Source: Methylophilaceae bacterium
GTDB lineage: Bacteria; Pseudomonadota; Gammaproteobacteria; Burkholderiales; Methylophilaceae
Direction of reading: 5' to 3'
Length of the DNA stretch: 9,714 nucleotides
NCBI GenBank assembly: GCA_025362115.1
Contig: JANYIK010000124.1
Span: 1 to 9,714 of the forward strand
Position 1 is the first letter of the stretch. Each line of letters begins with the position of its first letter. The notes beneath the pieces are model-generated. The model did not search any database, had not been told where the DNA came from, and was given only the letters and a program-made list of their open reading frames with translations. Of this stretch, positions 1-4,779 are shown piece after piece. The translations under genes were made by a program, and so were the position numbers.

Positions 1-15
1 CATCGAGGCGGCTCA

Positions 16-492
16 TTATCTGGCTATGGTATTGGTACGTTTAATTTTGTTTTGTAGTTGGATAATGCCATACATCAAGGCTTCCGCCGTCGGTGGGCAA
101 CCCGGCACATAGACATCCACCGGCACGATGCGGTCGCAACCACGCACTACCGAATATGAATAATGGTAGTAGCCGCCGCCGTTAGCACAGCTCCCCATCG
201 AAATCACCCAACGCGGCTCGGCCATCTGGTCGTAAACCTTACGCAATGCGGGTGCCATTTTGTTGATCAGCGTACCTGCCACTATCATCACATCCGACTG
301 GCGTGGACTGGGGCGAAATACAATACCGAAACGGTCAAGATCATAGCGCGAAGCACCAGCGTGCATCATTTCCACAGCACAGCACGCCAAGCCGAAAGTC
401 ATCGGCCACATCGAACCGGTGCGCGTGTAGTTAATCACCGTATCCAACGTAGTGGTGACGAAACCTTTGTCGAGAAGACCTTCGATGCTCAT
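16..492 (-). CDS. nuoB: NADH-quinone oxidoreductase subunit B
   Basis: Peripheral-arm subunit of respiratory complex I that carries iron-sulfur cluster N2, the last electron carrier before quinone. The 158-residue protein has the family's four cluster ligands: the Cys37-Cys38 pair in GLACCAVEMM, Cys102 in GSCANGGG and Cys132 in PGCPPTAEA. RPSPRQSDVMIVAGT and MAEPRWVISMGSC are near-invariant family segments, and the length is normal for betaproteobacteria. The ATG at 492-490 is preceded by a GGAGG seven bases upstream, which fixes the start. It is the second gene of the nuo operon, after nuoA. The stop TAA is followed at once by TGA, and an ATG on the minus strand at positions 3-1 is a plausible nuoC start, cut by the window edge. 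The gap to nuoA (130 nt) is unusually long for this gene pair. Confidence 0.98.
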   Translation of the reverse strand: MSIEGLLDKGFVTTTLDTVINYTRTGSMWPMTFGLACCAVEMMHAGASRYDLDRFGIVFRPSPRQSDVMIVAGTLINKMAPALRKVYDQMAEPRWVISMGSCANGGGYYHYSYSVVRGCDRIVPVDVYVPGCPPTAEALMYGIIQLQNKIKRTNTIAR

Positions 493-622
493 AACAGCGC
501 CTCCAGTGTCGCCTCAGCCAAGACCAAACAATATTTTGGCTGTTTCGTTTCGGCGGCTCGCCGCCACTCGCGGGCGGTCGCATCCAGCCCTGCGGGCGTG
601 AACCTGCTCCCTGCTCGTGTCG
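493..622 (-). repeat. nuoA-nuoB spacer, possible dispersed repeat with hairpin
   Basis: nuoA and nuoB normally abut or nearly so; here 130 nt separate them. The spacer has a perfect 7-bp stem, CAGCCAA at 515-521 pairing with TTGGCTG at 536-542 around a 14-nt loop, and a GC-rich part containing GGCGGCTCGCCGCC-type symmetry near 552-565. One minus-strand frame stays open from inside nuoA through the spacer to the nuoB start, but its peptide resembles no protein I can name. The composition suggests an inserted intergenic repeat. That is an inference, because no second copy lies in this window. Confidence 0.4.
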
Positions 623-979
623 TCACTCCCACTCCAAAGCTCCTTTCATCCATTCGTAGATGAAACCGACCACCAAAATCCCCAAAAACACCAGCATGGC
701 GATAAAGCCAAACATGCCGATTTCCTTCAACACCACCGCCCAAGGGAAAAGAAACGCAATTTCCAAATCGAACAAGATGAACAGAATAGCGACCAGGTAA
801 TAGCGCACGTCAAACTTCATACGCGCGTCTTCAAAGGCTTCAAAGCCGCATTCGTAAGGGGAATTTTTTTCACTGTCAGGGCGGCTAGGGGCGACTACGC
901 GGCCTAGCGCAATGGGTAGAACGCCGATAGCTAAGCCCACGATAATAAACAACAAAATTGGAAAGTAGTTTTCCAGCAT
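623..979 (-). CDS. nuoA: NADH-quinone oxidoreductase subunit A
   Basis: Small membrane-arm subunit of complex I, next to the quinone site. The 118-residue protein has three predicted membrane segments (about residues 6-27, 61-80 and 88-109). The loop between the first two carries the conserved YECG (42-45, with Cys44) and DARMKFDVRYY (51-61); DLE at 71-73 lies in the second helix. The C-terminus EWMKGALEWE is the usual betaproteobacterial ending, so the protein is complete. It is the first gene of the operon, with a promoter candidate about 60 nt upstream. No strong ribosome binding site is visible before the ATG at 979-977. The secG/tRNA-Leu genes often found upstream of nuoA in betaproteobacteria are absent; a divergent toxin-antitoxin pair is there instead. 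Confidence 0.98.
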   Translation of the reverse strand: MLENYFPILLFIIVGLAIGVLPIALGRVVAPSRPDSEKNSPYECGFEAFEDARMKFDVRYYLVAILFILFDLEIAFLFPWAVVLKEIGMFGFIAMLVFLGILVVGFIYEWMKGALEWE

Positions 980-1036
980 ATTTGATCAGTCGTTCAGCCC
1001 TGTATGAAATCACTGCGATAGTGCCAACTCAGCCTG

Positions 1037-1066
1037 ATTATGCTGGATAGACCGTAGGGCGGTCAA
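1037..1066 (-). promoter_or_regulatory. Predicted sigma70 promoter of the nuo operon
   Basis: Read on the minus strand, TTGACC (1066-1061) and CATAAT (1042-1037) are separated by 18 nt. Each hexamer matches the sigma70 consensus at five of six bases. The start point would fall near 1030, giving a 5' leader of about 50 nt before the nuoA ATG at 979. Confidence 0.5.
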
Positions 1067-1072
1067 CAGAGA

Positions 1073-1125
1073 AAAAGGTCTTTAAGAAAGCGCTGAGCGG
1101 CGCGAAGCCCAACAAGCAAAGCTCA
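1073..1125. repeat. Degenerate GC-rich palindromic repeat fragment
   Basis: The stretch around 1090-1113 has the form GCGCTGAGCGGCGCGAAGCC followed by CAAC. This resembles half of a symmetric intergenic palindrome built on GTTGGGCTTCGC. The left arm is degraded here. It lies between the divergent nuo and toxin promoters and encodes nothing I can identify. Confidence 0.25.
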
Positions 1126-1172
1126 ACAATCACCAGCTTGTATTTTATACGCTTTAATAGTATGGTCGCACC

Positions 1173-1487
1173 ATGTTCACGATAGTCGAAACCAGCGTTT
1201 TTATTCGATACGCTAATCAAGTATGGGGCGATGACGAACGTGCGGCCTTTATTAACTGGATTGCCGCCAACCCTTTGGCTGGCGATGTTATTCCACACAG
1301 CGGCGGCTGTCGCAAGGTGCGCTGGTCTCGCAGCGGCATAGGCAAGCGCGGTGGAGTACGGGTGATTTATTTTAATCAACTTAAAGCGGGCAAAATTGGG
1401 TTGTTAGTCGTTTACGCCAAAGCCAAGTTTGATAATTTACCAAACGAATTTTTTAAGCAACTCAAACGGGAGCTCACTGATGATTAA
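1173..1487 (+). CDS. higB2: RelE/HigB2-type toxin of a type II toxin-antitoxin pair
   Basis: The 104-residue protein matches the HigB2 branch of the RelE/ParE toxin superfamily (COG4737 type). Features are an N-terminal strand-helix (FTIVETSVFIRYANQVW), the GDVIPHSGGCRKVRW core, the basic KRGGVRVIYF strand, and a C-terminal LLVVYAKAKFDNLP segment. Toxins of this family are ribosome-dependent mRNA interferases; that is family knowledge and is not tested here. The toxin gene comes first and its last codons overlap the antitoxin start by 8 nt, the usual layout for higBA-type modules. No ribosome binding site is visible just before the ATG. AT-rich sequence with TTGTAT (1138-1143) and TATGGT (1161-1166) 17 nt apart could be a promoter giving a very short leader. 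ATAC (1147-1150) and GTAT (1160-1163) form a weak dyad that could bind the antitoxin. Confidence 0.85.
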   Translation: MFTIVETSVFIRYANQVWGDDERAAFINWIAANPLAGDVIPHSGGCRKVRWSRSGIGKRGGVRVIYFNQLKAGKIGLLVVYAKAKFDNLPNEFFKQLKRELTDD

Positions 1488-1767
1488 AAAAGATCATGAA
1501 CTGGAACAATTTAAGGCCGATTTGCTCGCCTCTGCCAAAGAGCTTAAATCGGGAAACGTAGCACGCAGTACCCAAGTAGATGTTTCTTTTGTGGTATCTG
1601 TACGCAACCACGCAGGGCTATCTCAAAGCCAATTCGCCAAGCTGCTCGGCGTTTCTGTGCGTACATTACAAGGCTGGGAGCAAGGGCGTATCACGCCATC
1701 TGGCGCAGCAAAAACGCTGATAAAAATTGCGGGTAAGCACCCCGAGGTATTATTGGAAGTCAGTTAA
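1480..1767 (+). CDS. higA2: HigA2-type antitoxin, Xre-family HTH
   Basis: The 95-residue protein has a C-terminal helix-turn-helix of the Cro/CI type (about residues 40-80: AGLSQSQFAKLLGVSVRTLQ, then GWEQGRITPSG). The N-terminal half (DHELEQFKADLLASAKELK and on) should wrap the toxin. In this family the antitoxin neutralises the toxin and represses its own operon. The start at 1480 is chosen because GGGAG (1468-1472) sits seven bases upstream and the homologous region begins here; an earlier in-frame ATG at 1429 lies inside the toxin gene and has no such site. Translation is probably coupled to the toxin, with the start overlapping its stop. Both proteins look intact. Confidence 0.87.
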   Translation: MIKKDHELEQFKADLLASAKELKSGNVARSTQVDVSFVVSVRNHAGLSQSQFAKLLGVSVRTLQGWEQGRITPSGAAKTLIKIAGKHPEVLLEVS

Positions 1768-1886
1768 TTTGAGAGTGACTTATACCAACTGTAGCCGGGT
1801 AGGTGCGGCAATGCCTTGACGCAAAACCCGCGTGGGCAGGTGCTTGACAGCGGTTGCCCGCCCTGCCGGGCAGAATCAATGGAGTC

Positions 1887-1911
1887 TGAGCTACCCCGTT
1901 TTTGACGGACA
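1887..1911. repeat. Left terminal inverted repeat of the IS
   Basis: Starts TGAGCTACCCCG and ends GACGGACA. It matches the reverse complement of 3185-3209 at 20 of 25 positions, including the first nine. This is the end distal to orfA, about 7 nt past the orfB stop. Confidence 0.85.
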
Positions 1912-1917
1912 GTTAAA

Positions 1918-2790
1918 TTAAGCACATGCATGAGCGTAGTACTGTCTTTCGACCTCTGCTGGCGTTTGATAGCCCAACGACTGATGAATGCGCTGCGTGT
2001 TATAAAAGCACTCAATGTAATCAAAGATCGCCAGCTTCGCCTCCTCTCTGGTATTGAAGTCATGGTGATGTACCCATTCATTCTTGAGGTTAGAGAAGAA
2101 GCTCTCCGCCACCGCATTATCGTAAGCCGTCTTTCTACCATTCATACTAGGTCTTATGCTGGCCTGTGCCAGTTGTGCTTGATAAGCCGCAGCACGATAC
2201 ACCACCCCTCTATCGGTATGATGAATCAATCCTGGGTCTGGCCTACGTTGCGTGACTGCCATGTCTAGTGCTGCCTGATGCAATGCTCCATTCGCCTTAG
2301 CTCCCATAGACCAGCCAACCACGCGGCGCGAGAACAAATCCAGCAACACCACCAAATGTAACCAGCCTTGCCGGGTGCGGATAAACGTCATGTCACCCAC
2401 CCAAGCAAGATTGGGAGCGTTGGTATTGAATTGGCGTTGCAATAAGTCGGGAGCTGCGGCTGGTGTACGGTGATGCTCTACCGTGAGTCGGAAGCGACGT
2501 TTACGTTGTGCTTCTATGCCTGCCAGTTGACGTAACCTCGCCACACGGTTTTTGCCACAAGCAATACCCAGCCGATTCAGATGTTGCCAAGTCTTGACTG
2601 CGCCATAGGCTTGCCGATATTGATGATGCACGCTCAGGATGTGTTGCAATAGCTGTTGGTTGGCCATGCTACGTGAGCTAGGTTTGTGCTTGAGCCAAGC
2701 GTAGTAGCCACTGCGTGAGACTTGTAGCACTTTGCACAAGACCGCCAAGCCAAAGTGCTGACGTTGTGGTGTGATGAAGGCGTACTTCAC
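1918..2790 (-). CDS. IS3-family transposase OrfB, DDE integrase domain
   Basis: The 290-residue product has an N-terminal HTH_21-like part (VSRSGYYAW at 24-32, YGAVKTWQHL about 62-71) and an rve integrase core. The catalytic triad is Asp133 (VGDMTF), Asp193 (HHTDRG) and Glu229 (AVAESFFSNLK), spaced DD(35)E. The tail RIHQSLGYQTPAE is the usual IS3 ending. The start is a GTG at 2790-2788 that overlaps the orfA stop as GTGA. The frame is also open upstream of that codon as far as the A run in orfA, so the active transposase is probably an OrfAB fusion made by -1 frameshifting, with OrfB alone as a by-product. It is complete, with no internal stop. Confidence 0.93.
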   Translation of the reverse strand: MKYAFITPQRQHFGLAVLCKVLQVSRSGYYAWLKHKPSSRSMANQQLLQHILSVHHQYRQAYGAVKTWQHLNRLGIACGKNRVARLRQLAGIEAQRKRRFRLTVEHHRTPAAAPDLLQRQFNTNAPNLAWVGDMTFIRTRQGWLHLVVLLDLFSRRVVGWSMGAKANGALHQAALDMAVTQRRPDPGLIHHTDRGVVYRAAAYQAQLAQASIRPSMNGRKTAYDNAVAESFFSNLKNEWVHHHDFNTREEAKLAIFDYIECFYNTQRIHQSLGYQTPAEVERQYYAHACA

Positions 2791-3137
2791 TTGGCTGCTT
2801 TGGCAAAGTACGCTTCGGCTTTTTTTAGGATGTCACGCTCCTCAGTGACACGCCTGAGTTCGCGTCTGAGCTTGGCGTTCTCAGATTTAAGGCTGTCTTT
2901 GCGAGCGCCCAGCTTGTTGCGCCCCGGACCATTAAAGGCGGTAGCTGTGTTGCCTGCGTGAGTGCTTAAGGTCTCTGCCCATTTATAGAGTAGGTTACGG
3001 CGGATGCCGAGTTCAAGGGCTAATTGTGTGGCGGGCTTTTGCCCTGCTTGCAGCAGCTTGATGGCGTTGAGTTTGAATTCCTTGCTGAATTGCTGACGCT
3101 GACGGCCATTGTTGACCTTGAGTAGTTCTTTTCCCAT
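2787..3137 (-). CDS. IS3-family transposase OrfA
   Basis: The 116-residue DNA-binding subunit has a helix-turn-helix of the transposase_8 type at about residues 16-53 (FSKEFKLNAIKLLQ ... ELGIRRNLLYKW). A leucine-zipper-like helix follows at about 80-108 (LKSENAKLRRELRRVTEERD), used for multimerisation in this family. The ATG at 3137-3135 has an excellent AGGAGG six bases upstream. A T7 run on the plus strand (2820-2826), read as cta-aaa-aaa on the coding strand, is the expected slippage site (A AAA AAA). A -1 shift there leads into the orfB frame without a stop. Confidence 0.92.
   Translation of the reverse strand: MGKELLKVNNGRQRQQFSKEFKLNAIKLLQAGQKPATQLALELGIRRNLLYKWAETLSTHAGNTATAFNGPGRNKLGARKDSLKSENAKLRRELRRVTEERDILKKAEAYFAKAAK
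2820..2826 (-). promoter_or_regulatory. Programmed -1 frameshift site, orfA to orfB
   Basis: Seven A residues on the coding strand lie in phase as A AAA AAA near the end of orfA. After a -1 slip the reading goes through SRSVLCQSSQ and straight into VKYAFITPQR of OrfB with no stop. IS3 elements commonly make the OrfAB transposase this way. I did not establish a downstream stimulatory structure. Confidence 0.7.
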
Positions 3138-3155
3138 TTGACACCTCCTAATGTG

Positions 3156-3190
3156 AGAGGACTATACTGTCCTCTATTAAAAAGTGTCCA
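3156..3190 (-). promoter_or_regulatory. IS promoter with overlapping palindrome
   Basis: On the minus strand, TGGACA (3190-3185) and TATAGT (3166-3161) are 18 nt apart, each five of six to consensus. The -35 box is the inner end of the right terminal repeat. A perfect 7-bp palindrome, AGAGGAC (3156-3162) and GTCCTCT (3169-3175) around 6 nt, covers the -10 region and could be an operator or a leader hairpin. Confidence 0.6.
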
Positions 3191-3209
3191 TCAAATCAGA
3201 GGTAGCTCA
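3185..3209. repeat. Right terminal inverted repeat of the IS
   Basis: Begins TGTCCATCAAATC and ends GGTAGCTCA. It is the partner of 1887-1911, and its inner end supplies the -35 box for transposase transcription. Confidence 0.85.
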
Positions 3210-3212
3210 GTC

Positions 3213-3514
3213 TGACCCCATTGATTTGCTATAAAAAGAATGAAGGTTATTTTAAATGGCATTGCGATGCGATCGGGCCAAGTGTATGGGAACGTCAGTT
3301 AGCCTTGATCATCTACCTCAATTCAGTTGAGGAAGGTGGCGAGACCAGCTTTGCGAAACAGGGTTTGAAATTAAAGCCGATAGAGGGCGATGCGGTCCTT
3401 TTTCCGCCATTCTGGACCCACCCGCATTGCGGCGAAGTTTCCAAATCCGAGGACAAATACATCATTTCATCTTTCATCTATTTCTCCATTCCGGAGTTTC
3501 CGCCCAAGCAATAA
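3213..3514 (+). pseudogene. 5'-truncated 2OG-Fe(II) oxygenase (prolyl hydroxylase-like)
   Basis: The frame reads ICYKKNEGYFKWHCDA and on to a stop at 3512-3514. It is the C-terminal, catalytic half of a 2-oxoglutarate/Fe(II) dioxygenase. The iron ligands appear to be His14 and Asp16 (HCD) and His69 (THPHCGE), with Lys79 as the likely 2-oxoglutarate ligand; numbering is from a TTG at 3221. IYLNSVEEGGETSFAKQG and LKPIEGDAVLF are typical of the P4H-like fold. Proteins of this group are usually around 200 residues, so roughly the first half is missing. Rejoining the DNA across the IS does not restore it: the flank at 1768-1886 shows no oxygenase coding and has an in-frame stop at 1817-1819. The truncation therefore predates the IS. 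No start codon with a ribosome site is visible, so it is probably dead. Confidence 0.75.
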
Positions 3515-3565
3515 TTCAGGACTATGCTTTTGAGTGCCCTGGCTGCGCTCGATGAAAGACTACAA

Positions 3566-4132
3566 TCAATTCTCCAGCGTGGCCAATTTCTTAAGCTGGT
3601 CGCTCACCTTGCCTGCAAGGCTATTCGCGCTGCTTGCGGTGGTGGTCTTATCTAGCCAGGAGCCTTCCATCTGCACATATGCGGTGAACGCCTTGCGTTT
3701 GGTATGGACGTCAACCAATAATAACTTGGGATAGACGAATAAATAGGTCGGTTTCATGGCCACGCCAATAAGGATGTAATCGGCGCCGCTGTTCTCGGCC
3801 AGATCTGCAGCGATATCGGTATGGTCGAACAGGTAGGTAGAAGACTGTGCTGCCGCTATGGCTTTGATTTTGTCGTTGACCGGAACGATCTCCACGCCGT
3901 CGGCAGCTAGTTTCTGCTTAAACGCCACATTGAAATAGTCAATGCGCGCCAGTTCTTGCGGCGCGTTAGGTAGATCGGTGAGGTCTTGCAGCGGAAAATC
4001 GAGCACCATAACTTTTCCGAGGAATGTTGTAGCTGGCGTTGCGTCAGTCGCTGTTGATGCGGCACCGGCAACCGGCGGGATCAAGCCGACCAGGCTCAAA
4101 GTAATAAAGACTTTTGCAATCACATTTTTCAT
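3566..4132 (-). CDS. Exported protein of unknown function (DUF2380/DUF3280-like)
   Basis: The 188-residue protein has a clear signal peptide: Lys3, a hydrophobic stretch FITLSLVGLIPPV, and a probable cleavage after AGA near residue 24. The mature part starts with a strand KVMVLDFPLQDL (40-51), then LPNAPQELARIDYFNVAF, then LFDHTDIAADLAENSGADYI (101-120) and a strand LIGVAMKPTYLF. This pattern of a Rossmann-like strand followed by a GADYI(L/V)-type motif recalls small periplasmic proteins grouped as DUF2380 or DUF3280. I recognise the pattern but not a function. The start ATG lacks a strong ribosome site. The gene stands alone on the minus strand between a truncated oxygenase and a CtaG remnant, and it looks intact. 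Confidence 0.75.
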   Translation of the reverse strand: MKNVIAKVFITLSLVGLIPPVAGAASTATDATPATTFLGKVMVLDFPLQDLTDLPNAPQELARIDYFNVAFKQKLAADGVEIVPVNDKIKAIAAAQSSTYLFDHTDIAADLAENSGADYILIGVAMKPTYLFVYPKLLLVDVHTKRKAFTAYVQMEGSWLDKTTTASSANSLAGKVSDQLKKLATLEN

Positions 4133-4188
4133 AGTCCATCGGTACGGTTAAAACTTGAACATCAGATTAGCACAGAATGTGCGCGATG

Positions 4189-4208
4189 TATGTTCGCTTC
4201 CGAACATA
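4189..4208. repeat. Perfect 8-bp inverted repeat
   Basis: TATGTTCG (4189-4196) and CGAACATA (4201-4208) flank a CTTC loop. The repeat lies between the stop of the CtaG remnant (4216) and the exported-protein gene. It could be a weak terminator or an operator for that gene. There is no T run on either side. Confidence 0.45.
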
Positions 4209-4215
4209 AGGCGCG

Positions 4216-4422
4216 TTAATTCTGTTTGTTAACGCCGCGCCCTGAATATGCCGAATACCGCCAATGATGGAACAATAAAGCCAAAGCCAGTAGTTGAACC
4301 GCCCACGCAGGTATCCACATGATGAGCTCTGCCGATTGCTGGTCGGCCAGCGGCGATAGCTGGCTGAAATGATTCACATCATTTTCTTTGTAGATGGGAT
4401 GCCCGGCAGCCAATGCATTTGT
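4216..4422 (-). pseudogene. C-terminal remnant of a CtaG-like cytochrome oxidase assembly protein
   Basis: The minus-strand frame ending at 4216 encodes LSPLADQQSAELIMWIPAWA followed by a hydrophobic helix VQLLALALLFHHW. The DQQ-x-x-x-LIMW-x-P pattern followed by a last membrane helix is characteristic of the C-terminus of Caa3_CtaG family proteins (cytochrome c oxidase assembly factor). The rest of that multi-helix protein is missing. Upstream, the frame runs from about 4422 into the REP-like repeats, which encode nonsense (repeated TPFI). The 5' boundary is approximate. It is probably not expressed as a working protein. Confidence 0.6.
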
Positions 4423-4449
4423 GACGAGTCTCTCCGAATTCCTATACGT

Positions 4450-4514
4450 GAAATAAATGGCATGAATAAATGGGGTCACATGAATAAATGGGGTCAGAAT
4501 AAATGGGGTCAGAC
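4450..4514 (+). repeat. Three near-tandem copies of a REP-like motif
   Basis: The 15-mer GAATAAATGGGGTCA occurs exactly at 4464-4478, 4482-4496 and 4497-4511. A degraded copy (AAATAAATGG) lies just before, at 4451-4460. The last copy continues as GAC, giving the 13-mer AATGGGGTCAGAC shared with the palindrome interrupted by the IS. The spacing is uneven (18 then 15 nt). Confidence 0.85.
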
Positions 4515-4557
4515 ACGATATTTCCTGCCAGAGCCACAAGGAGTCATATCTTGCAAA

Positions 4558-4665
4558 TCAACTTTTAGCCTGATTCTCATACGCCCTCACCGCCCGGATG
4601 AACGCAGCATAATGCACCTCAAACGTACGTGCAATCTCTTTCATTGTGTAATCTCCAGCTAGGTA
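4558..4665 (-). pseudogene. C-terminal remnant of a REP-associated tyrosine transposase (RAYT)
   Basis: On the minus strand the frame reads YLAGDYTMKEIARTFEVHYA, then AFIRAVRAYENQAKS and a TGA stop at 4560-4558. A short helix-turn-helix of the form (G-x-Y-x-MKEIA-x-x-F-x-VHYATVSRAV) is the usual C-terminal tail of RAYT/Y1-transposase proteins. The catalytic Y1 domain is missing. The 5' side stops at a GGTGCGG/CCGCACC hairpin at 4667-4683. The remnant points toward the REP-like copies about 45 nt away, the expected relation between a RAYT gene and its REPs. The assignment is from motif memory; a stand-alone small HTH peptide is the alternative. Confidence 0.6.
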
Positions 4666-4666
4666 G

Positions 4667-4683
4667 GGTGCGGCATCCGCACC
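4667..4683. repeat. Perfect 7-bp hairpin
   Basis: GGTGCGG (4667-4673), CAT, CCGCACC (4677-4683). This is a compact intergenic palindrome at the junction between the RAYT remnant and the sequence leading to pilD. A partial look-alike (GGTAGGTGCGGCA) occurs at about 1799-1811. Confidence 0.6.
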
Positions 4684-4745
4684 GTTTAGCTTGAGGAGTG
4701 GGGCGAGGAAGTTCGGGTTTAAGCAAGGCGACGCGCTGATGGTGT

Positions 4746-4773
4746 TTGCACTGCCGAAATAGGCGCTTATACT
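4746..4773 (+). promoter_or_regulatory. Predicted promoter giving a leaderless pilD transcript
   Basis: TTGCAC (4746-4751) and TATACT (4768-4773) are 16 nt apart and fit the sigma70 consensus at four and five of six bases. Transcription would begin about 6-7 nt after the -10 box, which is the A of the pilD ATG at 4780. No ribosome binding site is present before that ATG, which agrees with a leaderless message. Confidence 0.5.
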
Positions 4774-4779
4774 GGCTGC

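Larger units (their letters stand above)
1887..3209 (-). mobile_element. Complete IS3-family insertion sequence, 1323 bp
   Basis: The ends are inverted repeats of 25 bp with 20 matches: TGAGCTACC begins the left end at 1887-1911, and its reverse complement closes the right end at 3185-3209. GTC flanks both sides (1884-1886 and 3210-3212), a 3-bp target duplication as expected for IS3-family elements. Inside are orfA (HTH and coiled coil) and orfB (DDE integrase) in overlapping frames, plus a slippery A run that would join them. All the parts are intact, so the copy looks recent and potentially able to move. I cannot assign the subgroup with confidence; IS51 or IS150-like are options. Confidence 0.92.
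1874..3226. repeat. REP-like palindrome split by the IS element
   Basis: If the IS and one GTC copy are removed, the flanks join as AATCAATGG (1874-1882), a 9-nt loop, and CCATTGATT (3218-3226). The two arms are exact reverse complements. On the minus strand the loop side reads AATGGGGTCAGAC, a 13-mer also present on the plus strand at 4502-4514. The insertion lies inside the loop. Confidence 0.7.

Noticed and set aside
489..743. Open minus-strand frame across the end of nuoA and the spacer
   Set aside because: It overlaps nuoA in another frame, its peptide resembles no known family, and no start with a ribosome site was found. Treated as non-coding.
980..1172. tRNA-Leu and secG expected upstream of nuoA
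   Set aside because: I read both strands for a tRNA fold and for SecG-like coding and found neither; only promoter-like sequence and a degraded palindrome are present.
1429..1479. Longer antitoxin starting at 1429
   Set aside because: The extension lies inside the toxin gene and has no ribosome site, whereas 1480 has a well-placed GGGAG and fits the family's start.
1855..1872. Hairpin TGCCCG/CGGGCA as a terminator for higBA
   Set aside because: The 6-bp stem is real but has no following T run and lies about 90 nt past the antitoxin stop, so a terminator call is not supported.
4450..4514. Possible CRISPR-like or iteron array
   Set aside because: The units are only 15 nt with 0-3 nt between them and no unique spacers. 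The match to the 3.2-kb palindrome fits a REP-like motif better. No rep gene is present.
4216..4539. A complete 107-residue protein on the minus strand
   Set aside because: The first third is translated REP-like repeat (TPFI units). Only the C-terminal part resembles a real family, so it is treated as a remnant.
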